The position numbers and the translations under genes were made by a program. A stretch of DNA of 64,000 nucleotides from Iodobacter ciconiae. GTDB taxonomy: Bacteria > Pseudomonadota > Gammaproteobacteria > Burkholderiales > Chitinibacteraceae. The notes under the pieces are model-generated. The model was not told where the DNA came from. It did not search any database and saw only the letters and a list, made by a program, of their open reading frames with translations. Positions 9,678-19,583 of this stretch are shown here, in pieces (the first letter of the stretch is position 1; every line of letters starts with the position of its first letter). The DNA lies in contig NZ_CP034433.1 in the NCBI RefSeq assembly GCF_003952345.1, positions 2,604,001-2,668,000 of the forward strand, given 5' to 3'.

Positions 9678-10189
9678 TTAGCAGCTCCCAGAATCTCTTC
9701 AACAGACTTACCACGCTTCGCAGCAATATCTGCTGGTGTATGAAGCTTGGAAAGGCCGTCTAATGTTGCACGTACGATGTTGTACGGGTTGGTCGAACCG
9801 TGACACTTTGCCGAAATATTATGGATACCCATAACTTCGAACACAGCACGCATTGGACCACCAGCAATAATACCCTTACCATCCGCAGCAGGCTGCATGA
9901 ACACTGTAGTAGCGCCATGTTTGCCGAATACTGTGTGGTGAATCGTACCATTGCGCAAAGTAACTTTTTGCAACTTACGACGGGCTTCTTCCATTGCTTT
10001 TTGTACGGCTACAGGCACTTCTTTCGACTTGCCCTTACCCATACCAACGCCGCCATCACCGTCACCAACTACTGTCAGTGCGGCAAAACCAAGGATACGA
10101 CCACCCTTGACGACCTTGGTTACGCGATTTACAGCGACCATCTTTTCACGAAGGCCGTCGCCGCGTTCTTCCATATCGTTCTTAGCCAT
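9674..10189 (-). CDS. rpsE: 30S ribosomal protein S5
   Basis: This 171-residue protein has the N-terminal double-stranded-RNA-binding domain with [19 protein letters not shown] near residue 20, then the C-terminal domain. S5 affects decoding accuracy and carries the loop where spectinomycin-resistance changes occur; the loop looks wild type. It overlaps rpmD by four bases. Confidence 0.98.
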   Translation of the reverse strand: MAKNDMEERGDGLREKMVAVNRVTKVVKGGRILGFAALTVVGDGDGGVGMGKGKSKEVPVAVQKAMEEARRKLQKVTLRNGTIHHTVFGKHGATTVFMQPAADGKGIIAGGPMRAVFEVMGIHNISAKCHGSTNPYNIVRATLDGLSKLHTPADIAAKRGKSVEEILGAAK

Positions 10190-10209
10190 TATATCAACTC
10201 CAAACTCAA

Positions 10210-10563
10210 TTAGAAGACGAGGCCGCCCTCACGGGCAGCGTCAGCTAAGGCCTTAACACGGCCGTGATATTTGAAGCCGGAACGGTCAAATGCAACCGTT
10301 TCGACACCTGCAGCTTTCGCTTTTTCCGCGATACGCTTGCCAATCACGACTGCGGCATCAACAGAGCCGCCGTTCTTGAGTTGGCCACGAACATCAGCTT
10401 CAAGAGTTGAAGCAGAAACCAGTACTTTGCTACCGGTTTCGTCGATGATCTGGGCGTAGATGTGACTGTTGGTGCGGTGCACCGACAGACGCAACATCTT
10501 GAGCTCCGAAATCTTTGCACGGGTTTTACGTGCGCGGCGGAGTCGAGCTTGGTTCTTGTCCAT
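10210..10563 (-). CDS. rplR: 50S ribosomal protein L18
   Basis: This 117-residue protein begins [18 protein letters not shown] and ends [23 protein letters not shown], matching L18, which binds 5S rRNA together with L5. Length is normal for the family. Confidence 0.98.
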   Translation of the reverse strand: MDKNQARLRRARKTRAKISELKMLRLSVHRTNSHIYAQIIDETGSKVLVSASTLEADVRGQLKNGGSVDAAVVIGKRIAEKAKAAGVETVAFDRSGFKYHGRVKALADAAREGGLVF

Positions 10564-10576
10564 GATTCAGCCTCGA

Positions 10577-11110
10577 TTACTTCTTCTTGGTTTCTTTCAA
10601 TACGACAACCTCATCGGAATAACGTACGCCCTTGCCTTTATATGGCTCAGGTTTACGGTATTCACGAATTTCGGCTGCAACCTGACCAACCAGTTGCTTG
10701 TCGGCGCCCTTAAGGACGATTTCGGTTTGTGTCGGAGTTTCCACCTTCACACCTGCTGGCATTGTATGCGCAACAGGGTGGGAAAAGCCGAGAGTCAGAT
10801 TCAAGATATCACCTTGAGCCTGGGCACGGTAACCAACGCCTACCAGCAAGAGCTTGCGCTCGAAGCCTTTAGAAACGCCTGTTACCATGTTATTTACCAA
10901 TGCGCGTAAAGTACCGGACATAGAGCGAGCATGCTTGGATGCACCCTTGGCGGCAAATTGAACAGCATTGTCCTCAACCTTAACATCCACATCAACGCAA
11001 AGAGTTTGCGTCATTGTGCCATGTGGGCCCTTCACAACGATTTCACCAGCAGCGAACTTGACTTCAACGCCTGCCGGGATAACTACTGGGTTTTTTGCTA
11101 CGCGAGACAT
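10577..11110 (-). CDS. rplF: 50S ribosomal protein L6
   Basis: This 177-residue protein starts [17 protein letters not shown] and contains the C-terminal signature [12 protein letters not shown]6 has two similar alpha/beta domains and lies near the sarcin-ricin loop and factor-binding site. It sits between rpsH and rplR with short spacers. Confidence 0.98.
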   Translation of the reverse strand: MSRVAKNPVVIPAGVEVKFAAGEIVVKGPHGTMTQTLCVDVDVKVEDNAVQFAAKGASKHARSMSGTLRALVNNMVTGVSKGFERKLLLVGVGYRAQAQGDILNLTLGFSHPVAHTMPAGVKVETPTQTEIVLKGADKQLVGQVAAEIREYRKPEPYKGKGVRYSDEVVVLKETKKK

Positions 11111-11122
11111 CGATTCACCTCT

Positions 11123-11515
11123 TTAAGCGACGACGCACAGAAGCTCGCCACCAATACCATTGGCGCGTGCTTTGCGATCTGTCATTACGCCTTTGGAGGT
11201 GGACAAAATAGCCACACCCAGACCGTTCATCACCGTTGGGATTTCTGTCGCACCTTTGTAGATGCGCAGCCCCGGTTTGGACACACGGTCCAAACGCTCG
11301 ATAACCGGACGACCAGCGTAGTACTTGAGTTCGATGGTCAGAACAGGTTTAACTTCACCTGTGACTTCAAACGATTCGATATAACCTTCATCTTGCAACA
11401 CGCCAGCAATTGCTAACTTCAGCGTGGACGATGGCATTGTAACTTGTGCCTTGTCCGCGCGTTGTGCGTTGCGAATACGGGTTAGCATATCGGCGATAGG
11501 ATCATGCATTGCCAT
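11123..11515 (-). CDS. rpsH: 30S ribosomal protein S8
   Basis: This 130-residue protein starts [20 protein letters not shown] and ends with the [20 protein letters not shown] motif. S8 binds 16S rRNA helix 21. In E. coli it also represses the spc operon by binding near the rplE start; that site was not modelled here. Confidence 0.98.
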   Translation of the reverse strand: MAMHDPIADMLTRIRNAQRADKAQVTMPSSTLKLAIAGVLQDEGYIESFEVTGEVKPVLTIELKYYAGRPVIERLDRVSKPGLRIYKGATEIPTVMNGLGVAILSTSKGVMTDRKARANGIGGELLCVVA

Positions 11516-11530
11516 GTTTTATCTCTCCTA

Positions 11531-11836
11531 TTACCAGCTAGCCTTGACCATGCCAGGAACTTCACCCTTGAAGGCGAGTTCACGTAGCTTGATACGGCCG
11601 AGTCCGAATTTGCGATACACGCCACGACCACGACCAGTAATCGAACAACGATTTACTAGACGTACCGGGCTTGCATTACGCGGAAGCTGCTGGAATTGCA
11701 AACGAGCAGCAAAACGCTCTTCGTCAGATGCATTCTGGTCATTGATGACCGCCATCAGCTTTTCACGCTTGGCGGCGTACTTGGCGACGGTTGCACGACG
11801 CTTTTCCTCACGCTTAATCACTGCGACTTTAGCCAT
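11531..11836 (-). CDS. rpsN: 30S ribosomal protein S14
   Basis: This 101-residue protein starts [20 protein letters not shown] and has [20 protein letters not shown] near residue 53. It is the long, zinc-free form of S14, because the CxxC pairs are absent. The ATG at 11834-11836 was chosen over an upstream in-frame ATG inside rplE because family members start here. Confidence 0.97.
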   Translation of the reverse strand: MAKVAVIKREEKRRATVAKYAAKREKLMAVINDQNASDEERFAARLQFQQLPRNASPVRLVNRCSITGRGRGVYRKFGLGRIKLRELAFKGEVPGMVKASW

Positions 11837-11843
11837 GGTTGCC

Positions 11844-12383
11844 TCAACTCTTGAATGGGAACTTGAAGCAAGCGAGTAAAGCACGCGCTTCTTCATCGGA
11901 TTTAGCAGTAGTGGTAATCGTAATATTCATACCACGCAAAGCGTCAATCTTGTCGTATTCGATTTCTGGGAAAATGATTTGCTCACGTACGCCCATATTG
12001 AAATTACCACGACCGTCAAACGACTTGCCACTCACGCCACGGAAATCGCGTACACGTGGCAGAGCAATCGTTACCAGACGATCCAGGAATTCGAACATGC
12101 GTTCGCGGCGCAAAGTCACTTTGCAGCCAACCGGATAACCTTCACGAATTTTAAAACCGGCAATCGACTTTTTAGCTACAGTAACAACCGGCTTTTGACC
12201 AGCAATTTTCACCAAATCACCAACAGCGTGGTCCATCACTTTCTTATCTGCGATCGCTTCGCCAACACCCATGTTAATGGTGATTTTGTCGATACGCGGA
12301 ACTTGCATGATGGACTTATACCCGAACTGTTCAACCAGCTTCGGCACTACTTGATCTTTATAAAACTCTTGCAGACGAGCCAT
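11844..12383 (-). CDS. rplE: 50S ribosomal protein L5
   Basis: This 179-residue protein starts [20 protein letters not shown] and has the [20 protein letters not shown] segment. L5 binds 5S rRNA and contacts the P-site tRNA through the central protuberance. Only seven bases separate it from rpsN. Confidence 0.98.
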   Translation of the reverse strand: MARLQEFYKDQVVPKLVEQFGYKSIMQVPRIDKITINMGVGEAIADKKVMDHAVGDLVKIAGQKPVVTVAKKSIAGFKIREGYPVGCKVTLRRERMFEFLDRLVTIALPRVRDFRGVSGKSFDGRGNFNMGVREQIIFPEIEYDKIDALRGMNITITTTAKSDEEARALLACFKFPFKS

Positions 12384-12396
12384 TTTTCATCACCCC

Positions 12397-12717
12397 TTAG
12401 CCGCCGATCACTTCGCCACTAGACTTAAAGAAACGAACCTTGCGGCCATCCTCTAAAGTCTTGAAGCCAACGCGATCAGCCTTGCCCGTTGCAGTGTTAA
12501 ACAAGGCAACATTAGAAATGTGAACCGGCATAGTCTTTTCGACAATACCGCCCTGTACACCGCGCATTGGATTAGGCTTCTGGTGTTTTTTCACCACATT
12601 AACGCCTTCAACCACGACACGATCTTCAGCCGGGATTACGCGCAGCACTGTACCGCGCTTGCCGTTGTCCTTGCCTGTGATAACGATGATTTCATCGCCT
12701 TTGCGAATCTTGTTCAT
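12397..12717 (-). CDS. rplX: 50S ribosomal protein L24
   Basis: This 106-residue protein starts [20 protein letters not shown] with the KOW motif ([18 protein letters not shown]). L24 initiates 50S assembly at the 5' domain of 23S rRNA. An in-frame ATG 30 bases upstream would add ten unlikely residues and run into rplN spacing, so the internal start is preferred. Confidence 0.96.
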   Translation of the reverse strand: MNKIRKGDEIIVITGKDNGKRGTVLRVIPAEDRVVVEGVNVVKKHQKPNPMRGVQGGIVEKTMPVHISNVALFNTATGKADRVGFKTLEDGRKVRFFKSSGEVIGG

Positions 12718-12727
12718 GCCTGTCCCC

Positions 12728-13096
12728 TTACAACACTTCTGGCGCAAGTGAAACGATTTTCATGAATCGTTCATTGCGCAGCTCACGCGTCACTGGCCCG
12801 AAAATACGGGTACCAATTGGCTCAAGCTTGGCGTTAAGGAGAACTGCAGCGTTACCGTCAAATTTGATCAGTGAACCATCAGCACGGCGTACGCCCTTAG
12901 CGGTGCGAACCACTACGGCGCTATAAACATCACCTTTTTTAACACGACCACGAGGGGCAGCATCTTTAATGGCAACTTTAATAATATCGCCCACCGAAGC
13001 GTAGCGACGCTTGGAACCACCGAGAACCTTAATGCACATTACAGAACGTGCACCAGTGTTATCAGCAACCTCAAGCCTAGTTTGCATTTGAATCAT
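12728..13096 (-). CDS. rplN: 50S ribosomal protein L14
   Basis: This 122-residue protein contains [20 protein letters not shown] near residue 7 and [21 protein letters not shown]14 lies at the subunit interface. It is the first gene of the spc operon and has a strong Shine-Dalgarno (GGAGG) ten bases before its ATG, downstream of a 186-base spacer. Confidence 0.98.
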   Translation of the reverse strand: MIQMQTRLEVADNTGARSVMCIKVLGGSKRRYASVGDIIKVAIKDAAPRGRVKKGDVYSAVVVRTAKGVRRADGSLIKFDGNAAVLLNAKLEPIGTRIFGPVTRELRNERFMKIVSLAPEVL

Positions 13097-13233
13097 TGAA
13101 ACAAACCTCCAACTTTTTCCGCCATAATCTCAGCAAGACCGAGTCGCTCGGCAAAACCGAGCATTAGCAGCTAGTTTTGGATCCCGTAGGGAAGAACTCC
13201 ATACACAGCAAAATGTTGTATATGGATAAGAAA
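13097..13233 (-). promoter_or_regulatory. spc operon leader upstream of rplN
   Basis: This non-coding stretch runs from the rpsQ/rplN terminator to the rplN start. It holds a perfect GCTCGG/CCGAGC hairpin with a five-base loop at 13146-13162. A loose promoter candidate is TTGCCG with GATTAT 19 bases downstream, partly within the hairpin arm. A separate promoter for the spc operon is expected after a terminator, but no close match to consensus is visible. Confidence 0.35.
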
Positions 13234-13264
13234 GCGGGCATTGTACATAAAGCACAATGCCCGC
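13234..13264 (-). terminator. Terminator-like hairpin between rpsQ and rplN
   Basis: A perfect 11-bp stem (GCGGGCATTGT with ACAATGCCCGC, nine-base loop) is followed on the minus strand by TTTCTT. It lies 19 bases after the rpsQ stop codon and splits the S10 operon from the spc operon. The short U-tract suggests partial rather than complete termination. Confidence 0.7.
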
Positions 13265-13282
13265 GCAAGCACGTATTAAATA

Positions 13283-13543
13283 TTAATTACGAGCCTTTTC
13301 TACCAACGTCGTCACAGCCCAGTTTTTAGTCTTGGAAAGTGGACGAATTTCTTGGATCGTAACCAAATCACCTTCGTGATATTGATTGCTTTCGTCGTGT
13401 GCGTGGTATTTTTTGGAACGACGCATCATCTTGCCGTAGAGCGGGTGTTTAACCAGACGCTCTACCAACACGGTAACAGTCTTATCCATTTTGTCGCTGA
13501 CGATACGGCCTGTCAGTTCGCGCTTCAGTTTAGCTTCAGACAT
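13283..13543 (-). CDS. rpsQ: 30S ribosomal protein S17
   Basis: This 86-residue OB-fold protein has [20 protein letters not shown] and the S17 signature [18 protein letters not shown]. It binds 16S rRNA early in assembly. It is the last gene of the S10 operon before the terminator-like hairpin at 13234-13264. Confidence 0.98.
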   Translation of the reverse strand: MSEAKLKRELTGRIVSDKMDKTVTVLVERLVKHPLYGKMMRRSKKYHAHDESNQYHEGDLVTIQEIRPLSKTKNWAVTTLVEKARN

Positions 13544-13545
13544 CG

Positions 13546-13734
13546 TTAAGCCGCCTTCTGAGCCATGATGGTATGAACGCGCGCAATATCTTTGCGCACA
13601 CGGTTGAGTTCGCTTGGCTTGGCCAGTTGACCCGTCGCATGCTGCATACGCAAGCTAAACTGCGCCTTCAACAATGCGGTCAACTCAGCCTTCAGCTCTT
13701 CAACAGATTTCTGATGTAGTTCAGCAGCTTTCAT
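13546..13734 (-). CDS. rpmC: 50S ribosomal protein L29
   Basis: This 62-residue helical protein shows the L29 pattern [20 protein letters not shown] and [17 protein letters not shown]29 lies at the polypeptide exit and, with L23, helps dock trigger factor and SRP. It overlaps rplP by four bases. Confidence 0.97.
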   Translation of the reverse strand: MKAAELHQKSVEELKAELTALLKAQFSLRMQHATGQLAKPSELNRVRKDIARVHTIMAQKAA

Positions 13735-14150
13735 CGTTGTCCCGCCTGACGAGTAACAAAGGTAGTCGCGAATGGTAATTTAGCAGATGCAAGGCGGAAA
13801 GCCTCACGTGCAACTACTTCATCAACACCATCCAGCTCATACAAAACTTTGCCTGGTTGAATCTCAGCAACCCAGTAATCCGGGCTACCCTTACCATTAC
13901 CCATACGCACTTCAGCGGGCTTGGTAGAGATTGGCTTATCTGGGAACGTACGAATCCACACACGACCACCACGTTTAATGTAACGGGTAATCGCACGACG
14001 TGCGGATTCAATCTGACGAGCTGTCAGACGGCCACGACTAGTGGCCTTGAGCCCAAACACACCAAAAGCAACGCTGTTACCACGAGTAGCGATACCCGTG
14101 TTACGGCCCTTCTGGACCTTGCGATACTTAAGTCTAGTTGGCTGCAGCAT
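13731..14150 (-). CDS. rplP: 50S ribosomal protein L16
   Basis: This 139-residue protein starts [19 protein letters not shown], the conserved L16 N-terminus. L16 organises the A-site tRNA region of the large subunit. The start lies inside the end of rpsC (17-base overlap), implying translational coupling. Confidence 0.98.
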   Translation of the reverse strand: MLQPTRLKYRKVQKGRNTGIATRGNSVAFGVFGLKATSRGRLTARQIESARRAITRYIKRGGRVWIRTFPDKPISTKPAEVRMGNGKGSPDYWVAEIQPGKVLYELDGVDEVVAREAFRLASAKLPFATTFVTRQAGQR

Positions 14151-14841
14151 TGCGAGGCCCCTTCCGTGCGTTTTTCTTCTGAGCTTCAGGTGCTGGTTCA
14201 GCAGCCTTTTCGCCCGGCTTCATTTCGCCTTTATAAACCCAAACCTTGATACCAATGATACCGTAGGTGGTTTTGGCTTCAGAAGTTGCGTAATCGATAT
14301 CAGCACGCAGTGTATGCAAAGGCACGCGGCCTTCACGATACCATTCTGTACGTGCAATTTCGATGCCGTTCAAACGGCCTGACGACATGATCTTGATACC
14401 TTGTGCACCAAGACGCATTGCGTTTTGCATTGCACGCTTCATGGCACGACGGAACATCACACGCTTTTCAAGTTGCGCAGAAATACTGTCAGCAATAATT
14501 TGTGCATCGATTTCAGGCTTACGCACTTCTTCGATATTTACATGCACGGGCACATTCAGGATTTTTTGCAGCGCTTTTTTGAGCTGCTCAATATCCTCGC
14601 CCTTTTTACCAATCACCACTCCCGGACGAGCCGTGAAGATAGTGATTTTGGCATTTTTAGCCGGACGCTCGATTACGACACGACTCACTGAAGCACTGGC
14701 CAGTTTCTTTTTCAGATAATCGCGTACTGCGATATCTTCATTGAGCATACCGGCAAAATTGCTACTGTTGGCGTACCAACGCGAAGCCCAGTTCTTAGTG
14801 ACGGCGAGACGAAAACCCGTCGGATGAACTTTCTGACCCAT
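14134..14841 (-). CDS. rpsC: 30S ribosomal protein S3
   Basis: This 235-residue protein starts [18 protein letters not shown] and includes the KH domain GXXG-type loop ([17 protein letters not shown]) near residue 75. S3 forms part of the mRNA entry helicase site. The Lys/Pro/Ala-rich C-terminal tail overlaps the rplP start. Confidence 0.98.
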   Translation of the reverse strand: MGQKVHPTGFRLAVTKNWASRWYANSSNFAGMLNEDIAVRDYLKKKLASASVSRVVIERPAKNAKITIFTARPGVVIGKKGEDIEQLKKALQKILNVPVHVNIEEVRKPEIDAQIIADSISAQLEKRVMFRRAMKRAMQNAMRLGAQGIKIMSSGRLNGIEIARTEWYREGRVPLHTLRADIDYATSEAKTTYGIIGIKVWVYKGEMKPGEKAAEPAPEAQKKNARKGPRNAAAN

Positions 14842-14850
14842 AGTCGCTCC

Positions 14851-15180
14851 TTAATCGCCAACAATCAATGTGATATGGCAAGTTTGCTTCTCGATACGAT
14901 TGCCACGGCCTTTGGCACGTGCGCTGAAACGCTTAAGAGAAGGTCCCTTATCCACAAAAATTGTGGTCACTTTGAGTGCGTCGATATCGGCGCCTTCATT
15001 GTGCTCAGCATTGGCAATAGCGGATTCCAGAACCTTCTTGATTAAAACCGCGCCCTTTTTAGGGCAGAAGGCCAGAATATTCAACGCCTGCTCTACCGGC
15101 TTGCCACGGACTAGGTCAGCGACCAGCCGCGCTTTTTGGGCGGAGAGGCGAGTGTTGCTTAATACAGCAGATACTTGCAT
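14851..15180 (-). CDS. rplV: 50S ribosomal protein L22
   Basis: This 109-residue protein has [20 protein letters not shown] and the C-terminal [18 protein letters not shown]. The extended hairpin of L22 lines the exit tunnel next to L4; it is a macrolide-resistance site and looks ordinary here. Confidence 0.98.
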   Translation of the reverse strand: MQVSAVLSNTRLSAQKARLVADLVRGKPVEQALNILAFCPKKGAVLIKKVLESAIANAEHNEGADIDALKVTTIFVDKGPSLKRFSARAKGRGNRIEKQTCHITLIVGD

Positions 15181-15189
15181 GTCTTCACC

Positions 15190-15465
15190 TTATCGCTTGG
15201 CTTTTTTGTCCGCAGCATGGCCTTTGAACGTGCGGGTAAGTGCAAACTCGCCCAGCTTGTGTCCAACCATGTTTTCGTTCACATATACTGGAACGTGCTG
15301 CTTACCATTGTGAACCGCAATTGTCAGACCAACGAAGTCTGGCAACACAGTAGAACGGCGTGACCAAGTTTTCACTGGACGCTTGTCGTTCGCCGCGCGG
15401 GCAGTTTCCACCTTTTTGATCAGGTGCAGGTCAACGAATGGGCCTTTTTTAATAGAACGTGCCAT
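15190..15465 (-). CDS. rpsS: 30S ribosomal protein S19
   Basis: This 91-residue protein starts [19 protein letters not shown] and contains [20 protein letters not shown] and the [15 protein letters not shown] motif. S19 forms a complex with S13 at the 30S head. It lies five bases after rplB. Confidence 0.98.
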   Translation of the reverse strand: MARSIKKGPFVDLHLIKKVETARAANDKRPVKTWSRRSTVLPDFVGLTIAVHNGKQHVPVYVNENMVGHKLGEFALTRTFKGHAADKKAKR

Positions 15466-15470
15466 TTACA

Positions 15471-16307
15471 TTACCTCTTGTTCGCGGGACGACGACGCAC
15501 GATCATGCTGCTTGTGCGCTTGTTGCGACGAGTGCGATAGCCCTTAGCAGGCTGGCCCCATGGACTAACTGGAACACGACCTTCACCAGTACGACCTTCA
15601 CCACCACCGTGCGGGTGATCAACCGGATTCATTGCAGTACCACGTACTGTTGGGCGAATACCCAACCAACGCTTGGCACCTGCTTTACCGTAGGAGCGAA
15701 GATTATGCTCTTCATTACCTACTTCACCGATTGTTGCGCGGCAATCAACGTGAACCTTGCGGATTTCGCCAGAGCGCAGACGCAATTGAGCGTAAGCACC
15801 TTCACGAGCCAGCAACTGAACAGCTGCACCTGCAGAACGTGCCAACTGAGCGCCTTTACCCGGTTGCAGTTCGATACAATGAATCGTGGAACCAACTGGG
15901 ATATTGCGGATTGGGAGGGTATTACCCACCTTAATCGGTGCATCCGAGCCAGAAATCACGGTCATATCAGCCTTTAGGCCTTTCGGAGCAATGATATAAC
16001 GACGCTCACCATCTGCGTAGCAAAGCAACGCGATGTTAGCAGTACGGTTAGGATCGTATTCAAGACGCTCTACACGAGCAACGATACCATCCTTGTCATT
16101 GCGCTTAAAGTCGATAAGACGATAATGCTGCTTGTGACCACCACCCATATGACGGGTTGTAATCACACCACGGTTGTTACGACCAGCTGTCTTGCTTTGC
16201 GACTCGAGCAAAGGAGCGTATGGCGCACCCTTGTGTAGATCTGGGGTCACAACCTTGACGACGGCGCGGCGACCGGGGGACGTCGGTTTTACTTTTACCA
16301 ATGCCAT
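15471..16307 (-). CDS. rplB: 50S ribosomal protein L2
   Basis: This 278-residue protein has [13 protein letters not shown] at the start and the C-terminal signature [18 protein letters not shown], whose histidine lies near the peptidyl-transferase centre. L2 is needed for subunit association. Length is normal. Confidence 0.98.
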   Translation of the reverse strand: MALVKVKPTSPGRRAVVKVVTPDLHKGAPYAPLLESQSKTAGRNNRGVITTRHMGGGHKQHYRLIDFKRNDKDGIVARVERLEYDPNRTANIALLCYADGERRYIIAPKGLKADMTVISGSDAPIKVGNTLPIRNIPVGSTIHCIELQPGKGAQLARSAGAAVQLLAREGAYAQLRLRSGEIRKVHVDCRATIGEVGNEEHNLRSYGKAGAKRWLGIRPTVRGTAMNPVDHPHGGGEGRTGEGRVPVSPWGQPAKGYRTRRNKRTSSMIVRRRPANKR

Positions 16308-16319
16308 TTTCAGTCTCCT

Positions 16320-16625
16320 TTACTGCGCTGCCGCGAGGTCGAGTTCTTGGCCTGCAGCAAGGCTGATATAAGCCTTTTTCCAGTCCTTGCGACGACCTAC
16401 GGTACGACCAAATTTCTTGCCCTTGCCCTTGACATTCAATGTCGACACACCTTCAACCTTCACTTTAAAGAGAAGCTCAACGGCGGCCTTGATTTCTGCC
16501 TTAGTAGCGTCCGTGGATACACGGAAAACAACCTGGTCATTCTTTTCAGCCACAAAAGTGGTCTTTTCTGACACGATAGGTGCCAGAAGAACTTGAAGCA
16601 GACGATTTTCAGAGAATTGCATCAT
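16320..16625 (-). CDS. rplW: 50S ribosomal protein L23
   Basis: This 101-residue protein has [20 protein letters not shown] and the C-terminal [19 protein letters not shown]23 borders the exit tunnel and binds trigger factor, SRP and SecY. Two adjacent ATG codons (16625 and 16622) overlap the rplD stop as ATGATG, so the exact first residue is uncertain. Confidence 0.96.
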   Translation of the reverse strand: MMQFSENRLLQVLLAPIVSEKTTFVAEKNDQVVFRVSTDATKAEIKAAVELLFKVKVEGVSTLNVKGKGKKFGRTVGRRKDWKKAYISLAAGQELDLAAAQ

Positions 16626-17242
16626 GCGTACAACTCCTCAAAAGCTTGCAGTGCTTCGCGAGTGATAACCACTTTCTTAAAACGAACGAGGCTCACTGGA
16701 TCAGCTTGCGATGGCTCAAGCACCAGAACGTGCGCAAGATTGCGCGACGCGAGATACAGGTTCTCATCCAGCTCTTTGGTGATAATCAACACGGAATCCA
16801 ACTGCATAGCAGCCAATTTCTGCGCGAAAGCCTTAGTTTTTGGTGTTTCAGCAGTAAAGCCTTCCACCACCACAAGACGCTCTTCACGAACCAGCTGCGA
16901 CAAAATGGTCGCAATACCGGCACGGAACATCTTACGATTAACCTTTTGCGAGAAGTTCTCGTCCGGGCTATTCGGGAAAGCACGACCACCACCACGCCAT
17001 AGCGGGGAAGAGCTCATACCAGCACGAGCACGGCCTGTACCCTTCTGTTTCCAAGGCTTTTTGGTCGAGTGACTTACGTTATCACGACCTTTTTGAGCAC
17101 GATTGCCGCTACGAGCGTTCGCGAAGTAAGCTGTCACAACCTGGTGAACCAGCGCTTCGTTAAATTCGCGTGCGAACAGTGCATCCGAACCAGCGACAGC
17201 GGCTTGCGCCTCGCCGGCAGCATTGATGACTTTAAGATCCAT
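16622..17242 (-). CDS. rplD: 50S ribosomal protein L4
   Basis: This 206-residue protein has the central loop [19 protein letters not shown] near residues 67-85, which extends into the exit tunnel. In E. coli L4 also represses the S10 operon by promoting attenuation and blocking translation in the leader. Here rpsJ has no such leader, so any autocontrol would have to act elsewhere. It overlaps rplC by one base (TAATG). Confidence 0.98.
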   Translation of the reverse strand: MDLKVINAAGEAQAAVAGSDALFAREFNEALVHQVVTAYFANARSGNRAQKGRDNVSHSTKKPWKQKGTGRARAGMSSSPLWRGGGRAFPNSPDENFSQKVNRKMFRAGIATILSQLVREERLVVVEGFTAETPKTKAFAQKLAAMQLDSVLIITKELDENLYLASRNLAHVLVLEPSQADPVSLVRFKKVVITREALQAFEELYA

Positions 17243-17886
17243 TACGCACCTGCCTTCACACTCGGACGAACAACCACGTCATTACCCTTGCAGCCAGGGA
17301 CTGCGCCCTTAACTAACAGCAATTGACGTTCGGCATCGACACGGACGATTTCCAAGTTCTGAGTTGTACGTTGAACATTACCCAGTTGACCTGCCATGCG
17401 CTTACCAGGTAGAACACGACCCGGATCTTGCGCTTGACCAATGGAACCCGGCGTATTGTGCGAGCGCGAGTTACCGTGGGAGGCACGGTTGGAAGAGAAA
17501 TGGTGACGTTTAATTACACCGGCAAAACCCTTACCCAGAGTAGTACCAGTTACATCAACGTAAGAACCAGCCGCAAACATTTCAACGGAAAGCTGATCAC
17601 CAGCCTTCAGTTCTGCCAATTTCTCAGCAGTAACGTTAAATTCAACCAAACCCAAACCTGCTTCCACGCCTGCTTTCGCAAAGTGACCAGCTTGAGCCTT
17701 GTTAACACGACTAGCTTTCTTTGCACCGAAAGTAACCTGAACAGCTGCATAGCCATCAGTTTCCGGCGTCTTGATTTGCGTAACGCGATTAGCAGACATG
17801 TCCAGCACAGTTACCGGAATGGATGCACCATCCTCAGCAAATACGCGGGTCATGCCGACTTTACGTCCGACAAGTCCTAAGCTCAT
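17242..17886 (-). CDS. rplC: 50S ribosomal protein L3
   Basis: This 214-residue protein starts [20 protein letters not shown] and has the [20 protein letters not shown] segment near the peptidyl-transferase centre. The ATG at 17884-17886 was chosen over one 96 bases upstream, which would add an unrelated leader translated from the terminator. AAAGGG precedes the start. Confidence 0.97.
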   Translation of the reverse strand: MSLGLVGRKVGMTRVFAEDGASIPVTVLDMSANRVTQIKTPETDGYAAVQVTFGAKKASRVNKAQAGHFAKAGVEAGLGLVEFNVTAEKLAELKAGDQLSVEMFAAGSYVDVTGTTLGKGFAGVIKRHHFSSNRASHGNSRSHNTPGSIGQAQDPGRVLPGKRMAGQLGNVQRTTQNLEIVRVDAERQLLLVKGAVPGCKGNDVVVRPSVKAGA

Positions 17887-17942
17887 AGTTATATCCCTTT
17901 CAGGGCCGATTACGATTGACCGGCTAAACCTAAAGTAAAAAA

Positions 17943-17968
17943 GGCTTGCCACCCTTAAGTGGCAAGCC
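17943..17968 (-). terminator. Strong intrinsic terminator between rpsJ and rplC
   Basis: A perfect 10-bp GC-rich stem (GGCTTGCCAC with GTGGCAAGCC, six-base loop) is followed on the minus strand by TTTTTT. It has all the features of a rho-independent terminator, yet lies inside what is usually one S10 operon. It separates rpsJ, transcribed with tuf, from rplC onward. Confidence 0.8.
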
Positions 17969-17972
17969 CGCG

Positions 17973-18001
17973 ACTTTAGCAAGATTTTTCTTTTACCGCA
18001 A
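17973..18001 (-). promoter_or_regulatory. Candidate promoter for rplC and the rest of the S10 operon
   Basis: On the minus strand TTGCGG and TAAAGT are 17 bases apart in the rpsJ-rplC spacer. Transcription would begin at the edge of the terminator stem, too close for that hairpin to terminate efficiently, so the promoter could bypass it. The match to consensus is moderate and no other evidence supports it. Confidence 0.35.
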
Positions 18002-18042
18002 GTACTTAGCGCATATCACAGTAAAAAAATCTCAATTATCGA

Positions 18043-18354
18043 TTATTGCAGCTTGATTTCTACGTCTACACCCGCTGGCAAATCCAGCTTCATCAGTGCA
18101 TCAACGGTTTTGTCTGTTGGATTGACAATGTCCATTAAGCGCAAATGTGTACGGATTTCCATCTGATCACGCGCCATTTTATTAACGTGTGGAGAGCTCA
18201 GAATGTCAAAACGCTCAATTTTTGTAGGAAGCGGAACCGGGCCTTTCACAACAGCACCAGTACGCTTAGCCGTATCAACAATTTCCTGCGCCGAACGATC
18301 GATCAAAGCGTAGTCAAAAGCTTTCAGACGGATACGAATTTTTTGGTTTTGCAT
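18043..18354 (-). CDS. rpsJ: 30S ribosomal protein S10 / NusE
   Basis: This 103-residue protein has [20 protein letters not shown] and [20 protein letters not shown], the S10 core. S10 is part of the 30S head and also binds NusB and NusG during antitermination. It lies only 12 bases after tuf, so it is transcribed with the str operon rather than from an S10 leader. Confidence 0.98.
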   Translation of the reverse strand: MQNQKIRIRLKAFDYALIDRSAQEIVDTAKRTGAVVKGPVPLPTKIERFDILSSPHVNKMARDQMEIRTHLRLMDIVNPTDKTVDALMKLDLPAGVDVEIKLQ

Positions 18355-18366
18355 TTTAGGGACCTA

Positions 18367-19557
18367 TTAAACGAGGACTTTGGCAACAACACCCGCGCCA
18401 ACAGTACGACCACCTTCGCGAATCGCGAAACGCAGACCTTGTTCCATTGCAACCGGAGCGATCAGGGTAACGGTAACTTCAACGTTATCGCCTGGCATCA
18501 CCATTTCAGTACCTTCTGGCAAATCAACCGAGCCTGTTACGTCAGTCGTGCGGAAGAAGAACTGTGGACGGTAGCCATTGAAGAATGGAGTATGACGGCC
18601 ACCTTCATCTTTCGACAGAACGTAAACAGAACCTTCAAACTTTGTGTGCGGAGTGATCGAACCTGGCTTTGCCAGAACCTGACCACGCTGAACATCTTCA
18701 CGCTTAGTACCACGAAGCAGTGCACCAATATTATCGCCTGCCTGCCCTTGATCCAGCAGCTTACGGAACATTTCAACACCGGTACATGTTGTCTTAACTG
18801 TTGTAGTAATACCAACAATTTCGATTTCCTCACCCACTTTAACCACACCGCGCTCTACGCGGCCAGTTACCACAGTACCGCGACCAGAGATCGAGAATAC
18901 GTCTTCAACTGGCATCAGAAACGCACCATCCACTGCGCGCTCTGGCAATGGAATGTACGAATCCAGTGCTTCGGCAAGACGGAAAATCGATGGTTCGCCG
19001 TGCTCTGACTGATCACCTTCCAGTGCCAGACGGGCTGAACCCACCACGATTGGAGTGTCATCACCAGGGAAGTCATACTTGCTCAGCAGTTCACGAACTT
19101 CCATATCTACCAATTCAAGCAACTCAGCATCATCAACCAGATCTGCTTTGTTCAGGTAAACAATGATGTATGGAACGCCAACCTGGCGAGCCAGCAAGAT
19201 GTGTTCACGAGTTTGTGGCATGGGACCATCAGCAGCCGAACACACCAGGATCGCGCCATCCATCTGCGCAGCACCGGTAATCATGTTCTTGATGTAATCC
19301 GCGTGACCCGGGCAGTCAACGTGAGCGTAGTGACGAGTTTCTGTCTCATACTCAACGTGTGAAGTATTAATAGTAATACCACGTGCTTTTTCTTCAGGCG
19401 CGCTGTCGATTTGTGAGTAGTCTTTTGCTTCACCACCGAATTTCTTCGACAGGATTGTCGAAATTGCCGCTGTCAGTGTGGTCTTACCATGGTCAACGTG
19501 ACCAATTGTACCAACGTTAACGTGTGGCTTTGTGCGCGTAAATTTTTCTTTTGCCAT
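18367..19557 (-). CDS. tufA: Elongation factor Tu (str operon copy)
   Basis: This 396-residue GTPase has [11 protein letters not shown] near residue 18, DCPGHADY near 81 and NKADLVD near 135, followed by the two beta-barrel domains. EF-Tu delivers aminoacyl-tRNA to the ribosome. It is nearly identical to the second copy at 35.3 kb; the visible differences are Lys versus Arg in SKKFGG, three positions near residues 340-360 and the last residues (KVLV here). Confidence 0.98.
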   Translation of the reverse strand: MAKEKFTRTKPHVNVGTIGHVDHGKTTLTAAISTILSKKFGGEAKDYSQIDSAPEEKARGITINTSHVEYETETRHYAHVDCPGHADYIKNMITGAAQMDGAILVCSAADGPMPQTREHILLARQVGVPYIIVYLNKADLVDDAELLELVDMEVRELLSKYDFPGDDTPIVVGSARLALEGDQSEHGEPSIFRLAEALDSYIPLPERAVDGAFLMPVEDVFSISGRGTVVTGRVERGVVKVGEEIEIVGITTTVKTTCTGVEMFRKLLDQGQAGDNIGALLRGTKREDVQRGQVLAKPGSITPHTKFEGSVYVLSKDEGGRHTPFFNGYRPQFFFRTTDVTGSVDLPEGTEMVMPGDNVEVTVTLIAPVAMEQGLRFAIREGGRTVGAGVVAKVLV

Positions 19558-19583
19558 TGCTATATATCCTTTAAATTATTTAA

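Noticed and set aside
18145..19008. Plus-strand open frame over rpsJ and tuf
   Set aside because: The same shadow frame recurs over the second tuf copy at 35502-35918, which shows it follows from the EF-Tu codon pattern.
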